From Halomonas sp. ALS9 (GTDB taxonomy: Bacteria; Pseudomonadota; Gammaproteobacteria; Pseudomonadales; Halomonadaceae): a stretch of 64,000 nucleotides of DNA. Shown here in pieces: positions 1 through 9,140 of this stretch. A program made the translations under genes and the position numbers. The stretch lies in contig NZ_LXRG01000192.1 of NCBI RefSeq assembly GCF_001651035.1, positions 496,001 to 560,000 on the forward strand, given 5' to 3'. The number at the start of each line of letters is the position of its first letter. The first letter of the stretch is position 1. A model generated the notes under the pieces. The model was not told the origin of the DNA. It made no database searches and was given only the letters and a program-made list of their open reading frames with translations.

Positions 1-32
1 AAGCATGCAGCCAGGGAAGCACTAGAGTCGAC

Positions 33-60
33 AAAAAAAGCCCGCGAATAATCGCGGGCT
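33..60 (-). terminator. Rho-independent terminator of pntAB
   Basis: A perfect 9-bp stem (39-47 with 52-60) has a 4-nt loop. On the minus strand it is followed by a run of seven T (A run at 33-39 on the plus strand). It lies about 65 bp past the pntB stop codon and is the clearest intrinsic terminator in the window. Confidence 0.9.
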
Positions 61-125
61 CAGTACCTAATCACTCTTGATATTTAGCTTTTTGCTAGGT
101 TGTATAGGTCGCTTGTTGCCGAGGC

Positions 126-1568
126 CTAATCAATTAACGGCAGCAGCGTATTTAAGCTATCCCGGGCATCACCGTAGAACATGCGCGTGTTGTCTTTGAA
201 GAACAGCGGGTTCTCGATTCCGGAGTAGCCGGTGCCCTGGCCGCGTTTACTGACAAAAACCTGCTTGGCCTCCCATACCTTCAACACCGGCATACCGGCG
301 ATGGGGCTATTGGGATCCTCTTCGGCAGCGGGGTTAACGATATCGTTGGAGCCAATCACAATCACCACATCGGTTGTAGGGAAGTCGTCGTTGATTTCGT
401 CCATTTCCAGCACGATGTCGTAAGGCACTTTGGCTTCCGCCAGCAGCACGTTCATATGCCCAGGTAAGCGCCCGGCTACCGGGTGAATCGCAAAACGCAC
501 GGTTTTACCCGAAGCACGCAGCTTGCGTACCAAATCGCTCACTGCGGTTTGCGCCTGGGCCACCGCCATACCGTAACCCGGCACGATAATCACGCTATCA
601 GCATCGTTCAGCGCGCTTGCCACACCGCCAGCATCAATCGCGACCTGCTCGCCCTCAATTTCCGCTGCGGGCCCAGAGCTTCCGCCAAAGCCCCCCAGAA
701 TCACGTTAACAAAGTTGCGGTTCATCGCCTTACACATGATGTAAGAGAGAATCGCACCGGATGAGCCCACCAGTGCACCGGTCACAATCAGCAGGTCGTT
801 GGAAAGTGTGAAGCCGATGGCCGCCGCCGCCCAGCCGGAGTAGCTGTTGAGCATTGACACCACCACGGGCATATCCGCCCCACCAATGCCCATGATCAGG
901 TGGTAACCGATAAACAACGACAGCGCTGCGAGCACAATCAGTGTCCAGAAACCTGCGCCGTTAAGGTACAAAATCGCTAACAGCAACGACAGCACCGCCG
1001 CACCAGCGTTAAGCATATGCCCACCGGGCAGTTGGCGAGGCTTGCCATCTACTTTACCGGCCAGCTTACCGAACGCCACCACCGAACCAGTGAAGGTCAC
1101 TGCACCGATAAAGATAGCGAACACGACTTCAATCTGCAGAAACGTGAGCTCGTCAGGTGCCTTGGTGGCGACCAGTGCGGCAAACGCAGAAAACTCCTGC
1201 ATAACGCCATCGGCCGCTTGTGCCGCCAGTACCCGGCGGCGCTCTAAATCCGCGCTCCAGGCGACAAACACCGCGGCCAAGCCGACAAAACTGTGCAATG
1301 CTGCCACTAGCTGGGGCATTTCGGTCATCTCGACCTTACCCGCCACATAAACACCGATGCCAGCACCAATCACCATCATCGGAATTAACCACCAGTAGCC
1401 GCCAATACCCGGCCCTAAGGCGGTAAAAAACACTGCCAACGCCATACCCACAATGCCGTACCATACGGCCCGCTTGGCTTTTTCTTGGTTACTCAAGCCG
1501 CCTAGCGACAGAATAAACAGTACGCTCGCCGCGATCGCCGCGGCAGATACGAATCCTTGACCTAACAT
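126..1568 (-). CDS. pntB: NAD(P) transhydrogenase subunit beta PntB
   Basis: Beta subunit of the proton-translocating nicotinamide nucleotide transhydrogenase in the inner membrane, which uses proton motive force to reduce NADP+ with NADH. The 480-residue protein has the family layout: an N-terminal block of hydrophobic helices (about residues 1-260), then the soluble NADP(H)-binding domain III with the conserved [14 protein letters not shown] segment and a [10 protein letters not shown] motif near the C-terminus. Its start lies 16 bp after the pntA stop, so the two are co-transcribed. Length and order match the E. coli pntAB pair. Confidence 0.97.
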   Translation of the reverse strand: MLGQGFVSAAAIAASVLFILSLGGLSNQEKAKRAVWYGIVGMALAVFFTALGPGIGGYWWLIPMMVIGAGIGVYVAGKVEMTEMPQLVAALHSFVGLAAVFVAWSADLERRRVLAAQAADGVMQEFSAFAALVATKAPDELTFLQIEVVFAIFIGAVTFTGSVVAFGKLAGKVDGKPRQLPGGHMLNAGAAVLSLLLAILYLNGAGFWTLIVLAALSLFIGYHLIMGIGGADMPVVVSMLNSYSGWAAAAIGFTLSNDLLIVTGALVGSSGAILSYIMCKAMNRNFVNVILGGFGGSSGPAAEIEGEQVAIDAGGVASALNDADSVIIVPGYGMAVAQAQTAVSDLVRKLRASGKTVRFAIHPVAGRLPGHMNVLLAEAKVPYDIVLEMDEINDDFPTTDVVIVIGSNDIVNPAAEEDPNSPIAGMPVLKVWEAKQVFVSKRGQGTGYSGIENPLFFKDNTRMFYGDARDSLNTLLPLID

Positions 1569-1584
1569 ATCGTCTCTCCGCCGC

Positions 1585-3156
1585 TTAGGATTTTTGGAAC
1601 ATGGCCAGCATCCGGCGTGTCACCAGGAAGCCACCCACGATATTGATTGATGCGATAAGCACCGAGATCGCCGCCAGCACGCCTACCACGGCGCTGCCGG
1701 AGCCAATCTGCAGAATCGCCCCTAAAATAATGATGCCCGAAATCGCGTTGGTCACCGCCATCAGCGGTGTATGCAGCGAGTGGCTGACGTTCCAGATCAC
1801 CTGGAAGCCGATAAAGCAGGCCAAAACAAAGACAATAAAGTGCTGCATAAACGAAACCGGAGCCACTTGCCCCAACAGCAGCATCAGCGCGCCACCGACG
1901 GCCAATAAGCCCGCTTGGCGTTTTGTTTGTGCTTTGAAGGTGGCCAGCTCAGCGGCTTTTTTCTCCTCTGGCGTGGGCGCCTTCTCTTTCTTTTTCGGCT
2001 TAGCGGCAGCAATCGCTTTTACTTTGGGCGGTGGTGGCGGAAAGGTTATTTCGCCAGCGTGTGTCACCGTGGCGCCACGAATCACATCGTCGTCCATATT
2101 GTGATTGATCACGCCCTCTTTCTCAGGGGTGAGATCGGTCAGCATATGGCGAATATTGGTGGCGTAAAGTAGCGACGCCTGGGTGGCCATGCGCGAAGGG
2201 AAATCGGTGTAGCCGATTACTACTACCCCGTTCTCGCTTACTACCCGCTCATCGGGCTTGGTCAGATCGCAGTTGCCGCCCTTCTCGGCGGCCAAATCGA
2301 TAACCACCGAACCAGGCTTCATCGCCGCGACCATGTCTTCCAGCCACAGCTTGGGCGCGGGACGGCCAGGAATCAGCGCCGTGGTAATGACGATATCCAC
2401 ATCGGCTGCCTGCTCGCGGAAGCACTCAAGCTGTTTCTCGCGGAACTCTGGGCTTGAGGGCGAAGCGTAGCCACCGCTTTCAGAGCCATCCTGGCTATCT
2501 TCGAAATCGAGGAACAGGAACTCGGCACCCATGGACTCGATCTGCTCAGAAACCTCAGGGCGCACGTCAAAGGCGCGCACCACGGCACCCAGGCTGGTAG
2601 CGGTACCGATCGCCGCCAAGCCCGCCACGCCCGCACCAATCACCAGTACCTTGGCAGGGGGCACTTTACCCGCAGCGGTAACCTGGCCGGTAAAGAAGCG
2701 GCCAAAGTTGTTGCCCGCTTCAATCACCGCCCGGTAGCCGGCGATATTGGCCATGGAGGAGAGCGCGTCCATCTTCTGCGCGCGCGAAATACGCGGCACC
2801 ATATCCATAGCGATAACGGTGGCGCCCTGGGCTTTGCACTTCTCCAGCAGCGCTTCGTTTTGCGCTGGCCAGAAGAAGGCAATCAAGGTTTGGCCTTTGC
2901 GCAGCCGCTCTGCCTCTTGATCAGAGGGCTCGCGGACTTTAATCACCACCTCAGCGTCGTTCCAGAGCGCTTCCGCTCCTTCGACCACGGTAACGCCCGC
3001 CTCACGATAAGTGTCGTCATTAAAGCCCGCCGCCAAGCCTGCGCCGCTTTCTACCAAGCACTCGTGGCCCAGCTTCTGGATCTGTTTAGCGCTCTCGGGG
3101 GTTAGCGCGACACGCGCTTCCCCCCGGGCACTCTCTTTCGGTGCACCTATTTTCAC
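1585..3156 (-). CDS. pntA: NAD(P) transhydrogenase subunit alpha PntA
   Basis: Alpha subunit of the proton-translocating transhydrogenase. It carries the cytosolic NAD(H)-binding domain I (alanine-dehydrogenase-like, with the [17 protein letters not shown] nucleotide-binding loop) and, after a Pro/Lys-rich linker ([20 protein letters not shown] region), about four C-terminal membrane helices. I place the start at a GTG (VKIGAPKES) because AAAGGAG sits 8 nt upstream and this N-terminus matches the family. The reading frame extends 27 codons further upstream, but that part is basic, low-complexity and unlike PntA. The product is 523 residues. It is first in the operon with pntB. Confidence 0.96.
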   Translation of the reverse strand: MKIGAPKESARGEARVALTPESAKQIQKLGHECLVESGAGLAAGFNDDTYREAGVTVVEGAEALWNDAEVVIKVREPSDQEAERLRKGQTLIAFFWPAQNEALLEKCKAQGATVIAMDMVPRISRAQKMDALSSMANIAGYRAVIEAGNNFGRFFTGQVTAAGKVPPAKVLVIGAGVAGLAAIGTATSLGAVVRAFDVRPEVSEQIESMGAEFLFLDFEDSQDGSESGGYASPSSPEFREKQLECFREQAADVDIVITTALIPGRPAPKLWLEDMVAAMKPGSVVIDLAAEKGGNCDLTKPDERVVSENGVVVIGYTDFPSRMATQASLLYATNIRHMLTDLTPEKEGVINHNMDDDVIRGATVTHAGEITFPPPPPKVKAIAAAKPKKKEKAPTPEEKKAAELATFKAQTKRQAGLLAVGGALMLLLGQVAPVSFMQHFIVFVLACFIGFQVIWNVSHSLHTPLMAVTNAISGIIILGAILQIGSGSAVVGVLAAISVLIASINIVGGFLVTRRMLAMFQKS

Positions 3157-3415
3157 TCGCGTTCTCCTTTGTTGTTTTCTGCGTTGTTTCCTGCTGCTGT
3201 TACCTTCCCACAGCGCCACCACACAGAGATTGGGCACTGCCCATTTCGACGTTAGTCATAACATCTTTTAGCAGTCTAGGATCTAACGGGGTGGCTGCCA
3301 GATACTATTCAACCTTTGATTCAACTGGGTTGTTTAACTACAACATGGGCTGATCTGCAGCCTAGCGTCTGTTGATATATGATTTTTAAAATACCGACAG
3401 ATACTTCTAGCAAAA
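3157..3415. other. Intergenic region upstream of pntA
   Basis: About 260 bp between the pntA start and the terminator of the TRAP operon. It must hold the pntAB promoter, but I see no convincing -35/-10 pair or operator palindrome, and no coding frame worth keeping. Confidence 0.5.
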
Positions 3416-3443
3416 TGAAAAAGCCCCAGCAACTGTCTGGGGC
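3416..3443 (-). terminator. Rho-independent terminator of the TRAP operon
   Basis: A perfect 7-bp GC-rich stem (3423-3429 with 3437-3443) is followed on the minus strand by five T. It lies about 35 bp beyond the dctM stop codon and closes the minus-strand TRAP operon. Confidence 0.85.
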
Positions 3444-3476
3444 ACATGAGTTCCTGTATGGATTTAACTGCCCCAG

Positions 3477-4754
3477 CTATGAGGCGGTTAGCCAAGCTGC
3501 AGGCGCTAAAACGATGGATGGGAAAGCGGCAAGAAGCACCAATATCACGATATTAACGGCATAAAAAGGTAGCGCTGCGACGACTAGCCGCTCGACTGGC
3601 ACTTTGGAGACTTGCGCAGTCGCAAACAGACACGTACCTACCGGGGGGGAGGCCAAACCCACTGCTAGGCTTGCTACCATAAAGATCAAAAAGTGGAGCG
3701 GATCAACGTTGGCATTCACCGCTGCGGGCATCAGAACCGGTATCAGCATCAGCGCGGCGGCGACGATGTCCATCAGCATTCCGACGAGGAGAAAGACAAC
3801 GCCCATTAAAAGTAGCGTCGCGAATGGAGAAGAAGCAATGGTACCCAGCAGACCGGTGGTCTTTTGTGGCAACAGGTCGACGGTGAACACATAAGTGGCA
3901 ATATTGGCCACCATAAGAATGAGTAGCACCGAACCCGCCGTTTGACCTGCGCGGATAATCAGCGGCACTAGGTCGCGCCAACCCATTTCTCGATGCACCA
4001 CGATAGCCACTAGCAAGGTATAAATCACCGCCAAGCCAGCAGCTTCGGTAGGTGTCACTATGCCGGAGAACATGCCAGTGAGGATGATAACCGGAGCCCC
4101 TACCGACGGTACGGCTCTGAGTAGAGATCGCAGACTCTTTCGATAGCTAAATTTTGACATGGTGCCGTAGCCATGACGGCGTGCGGCGAAAGCATTGTAA
4201 GCGGCTAGCGCAAGGGCAAGGAGCAAACCGGGGCCTAATCCCCCAGCAAGAGCGGCACCCACGGATTGGCCCGCCGCCGCCGCAGCCACAATAATTAATA
4301 TAGAGGGCGGCACCAGCGTTGCCAGAGTAGCGGTGATTAACGTAAGCGCTGCCGAATAAGGTAGCGGATAACCGCGCGTTGTCATGGCACGGATGGAGAT
4401 AGGCCCTAAGCTTGCGATATCAGCGACCGATGAGCCAGAAATGCCACCAAAGACAAAGCTAGAAGCAATGTTTACGTGTCCAAGGCCACCTCGAAATCGA
4501 CCCACCGCTACTTCTGCAGCATCAAAGATGCGCTCTGACAGCCCACCACGTTCCATGATTTGGCCTGCCAGAATGAATAAGGGCACTGCGATGAGTAGAA
4601 AAGAATTGATCGACGAAGCCATCGCTTGAGTAACCATCGACATCGGCAAGTCGAACCACCATAGGGTAGTCAGGGCGGCCAGCCCCAGGGACAGCGAAAG
4701 AGGAATGCCGAGTAACGCAAGTGTCGCGAAGATGGCCAACAGCCAGATACTCAT
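3477..4754 (-). CDS. dctM: TRAP transporter large permease, DctM family
   Basis: Large membrane subunit of a tripartite ATP-independent periplasmic transporter, driving Na+-coupled uptake of an organic acid in partnership with DctQ. The 425-residue product is almost entirely hydrophobic helices and carries the family motifs GGISGSSVADIASLG and a Pro/Gly-rich PTEAAGLAVIY segment. The chosen ATG overlaps the dctQ stop in an ATGA arrangement. The frame stays open further upstream inside dctQ, but that part is not DctM-like. Substrate cannot be told from this subunit. Confidence 0.94.
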   Translation of the reverse strand: MSIWLLAIFATLALLGIPLSLSLGLAALTTLWWFDLPMSMVTQAMASSINSFLLIAVPLFILAGQIMERGGLSERIFDAAEVAVGRFRGGLGHVNIASSFVFGGISGSSVADIASLGPISIRAMTTRGYPLPYSAALTLITATLATLVPPSILIIVAAAAAGQSVGAALAGGLGPGLLLALALAAYNAFAARRHGYGTMSKFSYRKSLRSLLRAVPSVGAPVIILTGMFSGIVTPTEAAGLAVIYTLLVAIVVHREMGWRDLVPLIIRAGQTAGSVLLILMVANIATYVFTVDLLPQKTTGLLGTIASSPFATLLLMGVVFLLVGMLMDIVAAALMLIPVLMPAAVNANVDPLHFLIFMVASLAVGLASPPVGTCLFATAQVSKVPVERLVVAALPFYAVNIVILVLLAAFPSIVLAPAAWLTAS

Positions 4755-5251
4755 GAAGAACCCTCCACCATCGTTGTTGCAGGCTGGTCGTCTTGGATAG
4801 GCGCCAGAGCGTGCATAAGTGCACCGAAAATGGCCAATGCCGAACCCATTACCAGAGGAACAGTCGTCAGCCACATGCCTAATTGGAGAATCGCTGAAAC
4901 TTCACCAAAGCGAAGCTGCTGTTGGATTAGCTTCACGCCATACCAGCAGACAATGGAAAAAAAGGCAGCGGCAGCAACCGCCTGGAGAATACGCAGCAGC
5001 GGCTGTATACGAGGAGGGGAGATGGCAGATAGAAAGTTGAGAGAGGGGTGCTGGCCCTGCCGGAAGCCGGCTGCCATACCTAGCCAAATCGTCCATATAA
5101 ACAGAAAACGAGAGAGTTCCTCGGTCCAGGCCAGAGAACCTCCCAGCCATCTAGAGCCTACTTGCAAGGTGATAAGCACCACCATGCCAACTACCGTCAC
5201 GAAGATCATGGCGTCGAGCAGGCGCCAGACCCAGGATTCAAATTTTTTCAT
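4751..5251 (-). CDS. dctQ: TRAP transporter small permease, DctQ family
   Basis: Small four-helix membrane subunit of the TRAP transporter, forming the transport complex with DctM. The product is 166 residues with four hydrophobic segments and the typical AWTEELSRFLFIWTIWLG signature between helices 1 and 2. Translation is coupled to dctM by a 4-bp ATGA overlap. A 76-bp spacer with a strong hairpin separates it from dctP. Confidence 0.93.
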   Translation of the reverse strand: MKKFESWVWRLLDAMIFVTVVGMVVLITLQVGSRWLGGSLAWTEELSRFLFIWTIWLGMAAGFRQGQHPSLNFLSAISPPRIQPLLRILQAVAAAAFFSIVCWYGVKLIQQQLRFGEVSAILQLGMWLTTVPLVMGSALAIFGALMHALAPIQDDQPATTMVEGSS

Positions 5252-5276
5252 CGTCCGTTCGCCTTAGAAGATGAAT

Positions 5277-5317
5277 CCCAGGTGTCTGTAGCGGTTCAAT
5301 AAAACCGGACACCTGGG
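5277..5317 (-). promoter_or_regulatory. Intercistronic hairpin between dctP and dctQ
   Basis: A perfect 10-bp inverted repeat (5277-5286 with 5308-5317) has further pairing possible in the loop. There is no T run, so it is unlikely to be a full terminator. Its place between the binding-protein gene and the permease genes suits partial attenuation or 3'-end protection that would make DctP more abundant than DctQM. Confidence 0.6.
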
Positions 5318-5327
5318 ATAGATGGGT

Positions 5328-6344
5328 TCATTCAGTGACGAAATTCAGGCTTTTTTGCATGAAATCTTCGCCAATGTTTTCGCTAAATTGTCCGTAAACA
5401 CCTCTAGCGATTTCTTGAACCTTCTCTAACTCACCCTCGGCAAACACATTGACCTGCATACCTTCATTTTTGAGCTTCTCGACGATTGCTTGTTCCTGCT
5501 CTATCTCAATGGTGTTTCTCTCGTGGGCCATCTCACTTGCCGCCTGTTCAACCTCGTCGCGATATTCCTCTGGGATACGCTCCCAGGCAGACTGCGACAG
5601 CGACAACAGGAAGGCGTCGGCGATGTGCTGGGTCAGGTTGAGGTGATCTTGCACCTCGTAGAAACGATTGTTGTAGGGAACCTCAACCGGATTTTCCTGG
5701 CCATCGATGGCCTTAAGCTGGAGCGCACTATAGACCTCGGAGAAAGCCATTGGCGTCGGATTGGCTCCCAGCGCCTCAAACAAGCTAACGAACAGAGGAT
5801 TGTTGGGCGTCCGCAAGGTAATGCCTTCAAAGTCCTCAGCTGTAGTGATAGGCGTTTCCCGCGTGGTCACATTACGAAAGGTGCGCAGGAAAAAGCCAAG
5901 CCCATGAATGTCCAACCGATCGAGTGATGAAAGCAACTCCTTCCCTGGTTCGCCGTTCAGATAAGCCTGGAACTGCTCATAGTCGCTGAACAGGTAGGGC
6001 AAGCTGATAGCGTTCATACGAGGTTCAAAAGAGGCATACACCGAACTAGCTAAGATAAGACCGTCGAGTGCGCCGGAACCCTGTTGATTGATAGCCGCAT
6101 TCTGATCACCGCTAAACAGGACGCCGTCAGGAAAGACTTGAAAGGTGACCTCGCCGTCTGTTTTCTGCTCGACAAGCTCAGCGAATCGACTGGCCGCTTG
6201 TCCCACCGACGACTGGGCAGGATCGGGTACTGCTAAGCGGAGGTTAACCGCCGCTTGAGCCTGACTGGCGATCATGGGGATGGTCAGTGAGAACATAACG
6301 GCATAGCCGCATTTGAGCGCGTATGATTTAGTATTGTTACGCAT
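5328..6344 (-). CDS. dctP: TRAP transporter substrate-binding protein, DctP family
   Basis: Periplasmic solute receptor of the TRAP system, delivering ligand to DctQM. The 338-residue precursor has a basic N-terminus, a hydrophobic core and an AQA cleavage site near residue 31. The mature part has the DctP fold signatures, including the LPYLFSDYEQFQAYLNG region and the conserved arginine in the TLRTPNNP motif, which binds the ligand carboxylate in characterised members. The start is supported by AAGGAG just upstream. Companion dehydrogenases suggest a hydroxy-acid or sugar-acid ligand, but this is inference. Confidence 0.94.
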   Translation of the reverse strand: MRNNTKSYALKCGYAVMFSLTIPMIASQAQAAVNLRLAVPDPAQSSVGQAASRFAELVEQKTDGEVTFQVFPDGVLFSGDQNAAINQQGSGALDGLILASSVYASFEPRMNAISLPYLFSDYEQFQAYLNGEPGKELLSSLDRLDIHGLGFFLRTFRNVTTRETPITTAEDFEGITLRTPNNPLFVSLFEALGANPTPMAFSEVYSALQLKAIDGQENPVEVPYNNRFYEVQDHLNLTQHIADAFLLSLSQSAWERIPEEYRDEVEQAASEMAHERNTIEIEQEQAIVEKLKNEGMQVNVFAEGELEKVQEIARGVYGQFSENIGEDFMQKSLNFVTE

Positions 6345-6393
6345 GGTGTGACTCCTTAACGCTGTTGTTATTGAAGCTCGTTATTGAAGACTG

Positions 6394-7299
6394 CTATTTG
6401 ACCTTATGAAGGCCCGTTGATGAAAAGCCATTGCGACGCCGCACTTCTAGATACAGCGCGCTATGGTCTAATTCACCTCCGCCCGCCTCAACAAGGTCGG
6501 CAAACAGGCGATCGGTTAACGCGAGCAGCGGCAGGTCAAGCTCGAGCTCTTGTGCCACTGCAGAGGCCGCTCGTGTATCTTTGAGCTGGTATTTAGCGGG
6601 CCCCCCAGGTAAGAAATTATCATCCAGCATTCGCTGGCCGTGCTGTTCGAGTACGCGTGAGTTGGCGAAACCTCCTAGCAGTGCTTCTCTGACCCGAGCG
6701 GGATCCGCGCCACCCGCCTCGGCGAGTAACAATGCCTCAGATACCGCACAAATAGTGCTGGCCACCGTCAGTTGGTTAACCAACTTCGCCAACGCACCAG
6801 TGCCTGCAGGGCCAATATGTACGGGGCGGCCCATGGCCAATAGAATTTCCTCAGCCAACGCAAAGGCCTCTGGGGTTCCCCCCGCCATAATTGACAGGCT
6901 GGCATCGATGGCGCCTTTTTCACCTCCTGAGACCGGCGCATCCAACCACTGAAGACCAAGCGCATCGCAGCGCTGTGCCATGCTGATGGCCTCCCCTCTA
7001 CCAATGGACGACATAACGATAAGCAGGCTCCCTGCGTTCATCGCTTGGATGGCCCCTCGCTGGTCAAACAGCACCTCCTCGCATACCTGCCCGGAACTAA
7101 CCATGACCACGACAGCATCGCAGCCCTTGACGGCTTCGCTGGGGCTTGCGGCCACATGCGCACCCGCGTCGCTCAGCAGAGCTGCCTTTTCAAGACTGCG
7201 GTTCCAAACGCTGACTACATAACCCGCCCGCAATAGGTTGCGCGCCATGGGGCGGCCCATGATGCCGGTGCCGAGCACAGCAATTTTTTGTTGGCTCAT
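6394..7299 (-). CDS. NAD-binding beta-hydroxyacid dehydrogenase (HIBADH / tartronate semialdehyde reductase family)
   Basis: Soluble oxidoreductase of the 3-hydroxyisobutyrate dehydrogenase superfamily (301 residues). Visible motifs are the Rossmann loop VLGTGIMGRPMARNLL at the N-terminus, the substrate-binding DAPVSGGEKGA segment, and the catalytic-lysine motif GALAKLVNQL. The start chosen is MSQQK; an ATG six codons upstream overlaps the preceding gene by 8 bp and is also possible. It sits in one minus-strand operon between an ABM protein and dctP, so it probably acts on the transported acid or a breakdown product. The exact substrate cannot be assigned. Confidence 0.88.
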   Translation of the reverse strand: MSQQKIAVLGTGIMGRPMARNLLRAGYVVSVWNRSLEKAALLSDAGAHVAASPSEAVKGCDAVVVMVSSGQVCEEVLFDQRGAIQAMNAGSLLIVMSSIGRGEAISMAQRCDALGLQWLDAPVSGGEKGAIDASLSIMAGGTPEAFALAEEILLAMGRPVHIGPAGTGALAKLVNQLTVASTICAVSEALLLAEAGGADPARVREALLGGFANSRVLEQHGQRMLDDNFLPGGPAKYQLKDTRAASAVAQELELDLPLLALTDRLFADLVEAGGGELDHSALYLEVRRRNGFSSTGLHKVK

Positions 7300-7309
7300 C
7301 TTCGCCGCC

Positions 7310-7618
7310 TTATGCATGTCGCCGAGTGAGAAAGCGCGCCGAAAGCTCGCGCTCGACCAAGGTAAGTGAGTCCCGGAAAGCCGCCAAGTGGGGCGTTTCT
7401 AGATGTGCGTCGAAGGCCTCTTTGGAGCGATATACCTCGTAGAACACCACGTTTGAGCTTGGCGATGACTCATCGACATTGATATCGAATTGCAGACAGC
7501 CCGGCTCGTCGGCTAACGAACAAGTGGCGTCCTGCCTAGCAGCCGCCAGAAACGCGTCAAGGTTTGCTGCGGCCACTTCAAACTCAGCGATGACAACAAA
7601 GTTAGATTGGCTTGCCAT
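7310..7618 (-). CDS. ABM-domain protein (putative quinol monooxygenase, YgiN-like)
   Basis: Small 102-residue protein of the antibiotic biosynthesis monooxygenase fold, a dimeric ferredoxin-like alpha/beta barrel. It shows the usual N-terminal strand (FVVIAEFEV), the FYEVYRSKEAFDAH segment and a C-terminal helix. AGGAGG lies 8 nt before the ATG. Members of this family oxidise quinols or merely bind small ligands, and in sugar and hydroxy-acid operons they are common accessory proteins of unclear job. Confidence 0.85.
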   Translation of the reverse strand: MASQSNFVVIAEFEVAAANLDAFLAAARQDATCSLADEPGCLQFDINVDESSPSSNVVFYEVYRSKEAFDAHLETPHLAAFRDSLTLVERELSARFLTRRHA

Positions 7619-7630
7619 TACCGCGCCCTC

Positions 7631-8977
7631 CTAGGCATTACTGCCCATGGTGCGAAGCTGTTCGAGCCGTATGTCGATGACGTCTCGATCCTTGACCAAT
7701 TCCACATCGGACATGCGTACCACCTGGTCTTTTTTGACCGGATTCTTAAGCTTGACGTTATGGGCGAGACCAATGGGCAGCGCATCCAGTTGCATACTAA
7801 GTGAAGCGGGAATGGCCTTGGCCCACACGGCGTACCCACCCTCACCATCGAGCATCTCCCCAGCGGCAAGATCCTTCTTGGCCGTGGCTACGGCATCAGC
7901 GCGATAGAATTTTGAACTGCCAGTAGGCTCGCCACGGAAGTAGGCCGAAAGAACACTCACTGACGTCTCTAGGCCAATCAGGTGGAAAGGCCGCCACATA
8001 GAGGCGTACCAGCCCGATTTGTCAGTCAGTAGTCCATACTGATCAAAGCAATCCCGGGTATAGACATCGGGCGCCTTGAAGGTGACAAACATGCCAAAAC
8101 GGATATTGTTCAAGACTTCACGGCCATCCGGCTCCTGGCTCGCCGCTATATCGACAAGACCCGATCGCGGCAAGCGTCCGCCTTCACTTTGGGGCTTGAA
8201 GACCGAGGCAAGATCGTGAAGTCCAGACGGATAGAACGCCAAACCATCGTCAGGGCAATCAAGGCCGGTTCCATTGGCTACCGCCGCCATTTCGATGGCT
8301 GCTTTGGTGCCGTCGGTAAACGAGTTGTACATTTTGGGATTAAAGTCCCCTTCGGCTACTTTCTCCTCACTCCAGCCGAAGTACCCCCAAACAGTATCGG
8401 GGGTGGAATAGCGATAACGGGGTTCGAAATTCATGCCCTTGCCAGCCGAGGTGAGCTCGAAACCGCAGGAATGCACCCAATCAACCAATTCACAAATGGC
8501 AGCTGGCTGATCGCCATAAGCCATGGAATAGACCACACCCTTGGCACGGGCCTTTTGGGCTAAAATCGGGCCGCACATAACGTCGGCTTCCACGTTTACC
8601 ATAATGACGTGTTTGCTATTATCGATCGCCATCAGGGCATGACGAACACCCGCAATGGGATGGCCAGTCGCCTCTATGATGCAGTCAATATCTTCAAACT
8701 CACACATGTCACGGGCATCGGGTGTGATGAAGGTCTTTCCGCTGGTAATGGCATCGCCCATTGACGTCGCGGAATACTCATTCTCTTCCCACCCCGTACG
8801 CTGGAACGACTCTCTAGCTTTCTGGGTATCAATATCTGCAACAGCAACAATATGATAGCCAGGAATTTTTCTTGCTTGCGCCAGCACCATGGAACCAAAT
8901 TTTCCCGCGCCAATCAGCCCTACGCGAATTGATTTCCCCTGGGCATGATGGTCAGCGAGCATGGACGATAAATTCAT
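7631..8977 (-). CDS. NAD(P)-dependent oxidoreductase with C-terminal SAF domain
   Basis: Homoserine-dehydrogenase-like oxidoreductase (448 residues). It has a Rossmann N-terminus with the loop VGLIGAGKFGSMVLAQ around residue 20, a central catalytic region and a C-terminal SAF-type beta-clip near residues 355-430 (DLAAGEMLDGEGGYAVWAK). I start it at MNLSS because an AGGAGA ribosome site precedes it; the frame runs 16 codons further. It is the first gene of the TRAP/dehydrogenase operon. SAF-domain dehydrogenases often accompany sugar-acid or branched-acid catabolism, but the substrate is not known to me. Confidence 0.85.
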   Translation of the reverse strand: MNLSSMLADHHAQGKSIRVGLIGAGKFGSMVLAQARKIPGYHIVAVADIDTQKARESFQRTGWEENEYSATSMGDAITSGKTFITPDARDMCEFEDIDCIIEATGHPIAGVRHALMAIDNSKHVIMVNVEADVMCGPILAQKARAKGVVYSMAYGDQPAAICELVDWVHSCGFELTSAGKGMNFEPRYRYSTPDTVWGYFGWSEEKVAEGDFNPKMYNSFTDGTKAAIEMAAVANGTGLDCPDDGLAFYPSGLHDLASVFKPQSEGGRLPRSGLVDIAASQEPDGREVLNNIRFGMFVTFKAPDVYTRDCFDQYGLLTDKSGWYASMWRPFHLIGLETSVSVLSAYFRGEPTGSSKFYRADAVATAKKDLAAGEMLDGEGGYAVWAKAIPASLSMQLDALPIGLAHNVKLKNPVKKDQVVRMSDVELVKDRDVIDIRLEQLRTMGSNA

Positions 8978-9065
8978 ATGGCTTTCTCCTAAGGATTGAC
9001 GATACCGAATGGCAGTACCGAGCAATACAAGCGTTAGTTAAAATTATTAGCAGTGGCGATTCGTT

Positions 9066-9077
9066 GTTAGCACTAAC
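9066..9077. promoter_or_regulatory. Candidate LysR operator palindrome upstream of the TRAP operon
   Basis: A perfect 12-bp palindrome (GTTAG-CA-CTAAC) about 90 bp upstream of the first gene of the TRAP operon and downstream of the LysR gene that is the obvious candidate regulator. No binding data; assignment rests on position and symmetry only. Confidence 0.35.
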
Positions 9078-9140
9078 ACTATTGAAGGTAGGAGCATTCC
9101 ATCCTTAGGAAAATTTACTTTTTCTTGGCGATAATTAAGA

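Noticed and set aside
1..32. Possible cloning-vector remnant at the window start (SphI- and SalI-like sites)
   Set aside because: Two six-base sites within 32 bp are not evidence, and the adjacent terminator belongs naturally to pntB.
1601..2104. 167-codon plus-strand frame opposite pntA
   Set aside because: Antisense shadow of pntA without domain or ribosome site.
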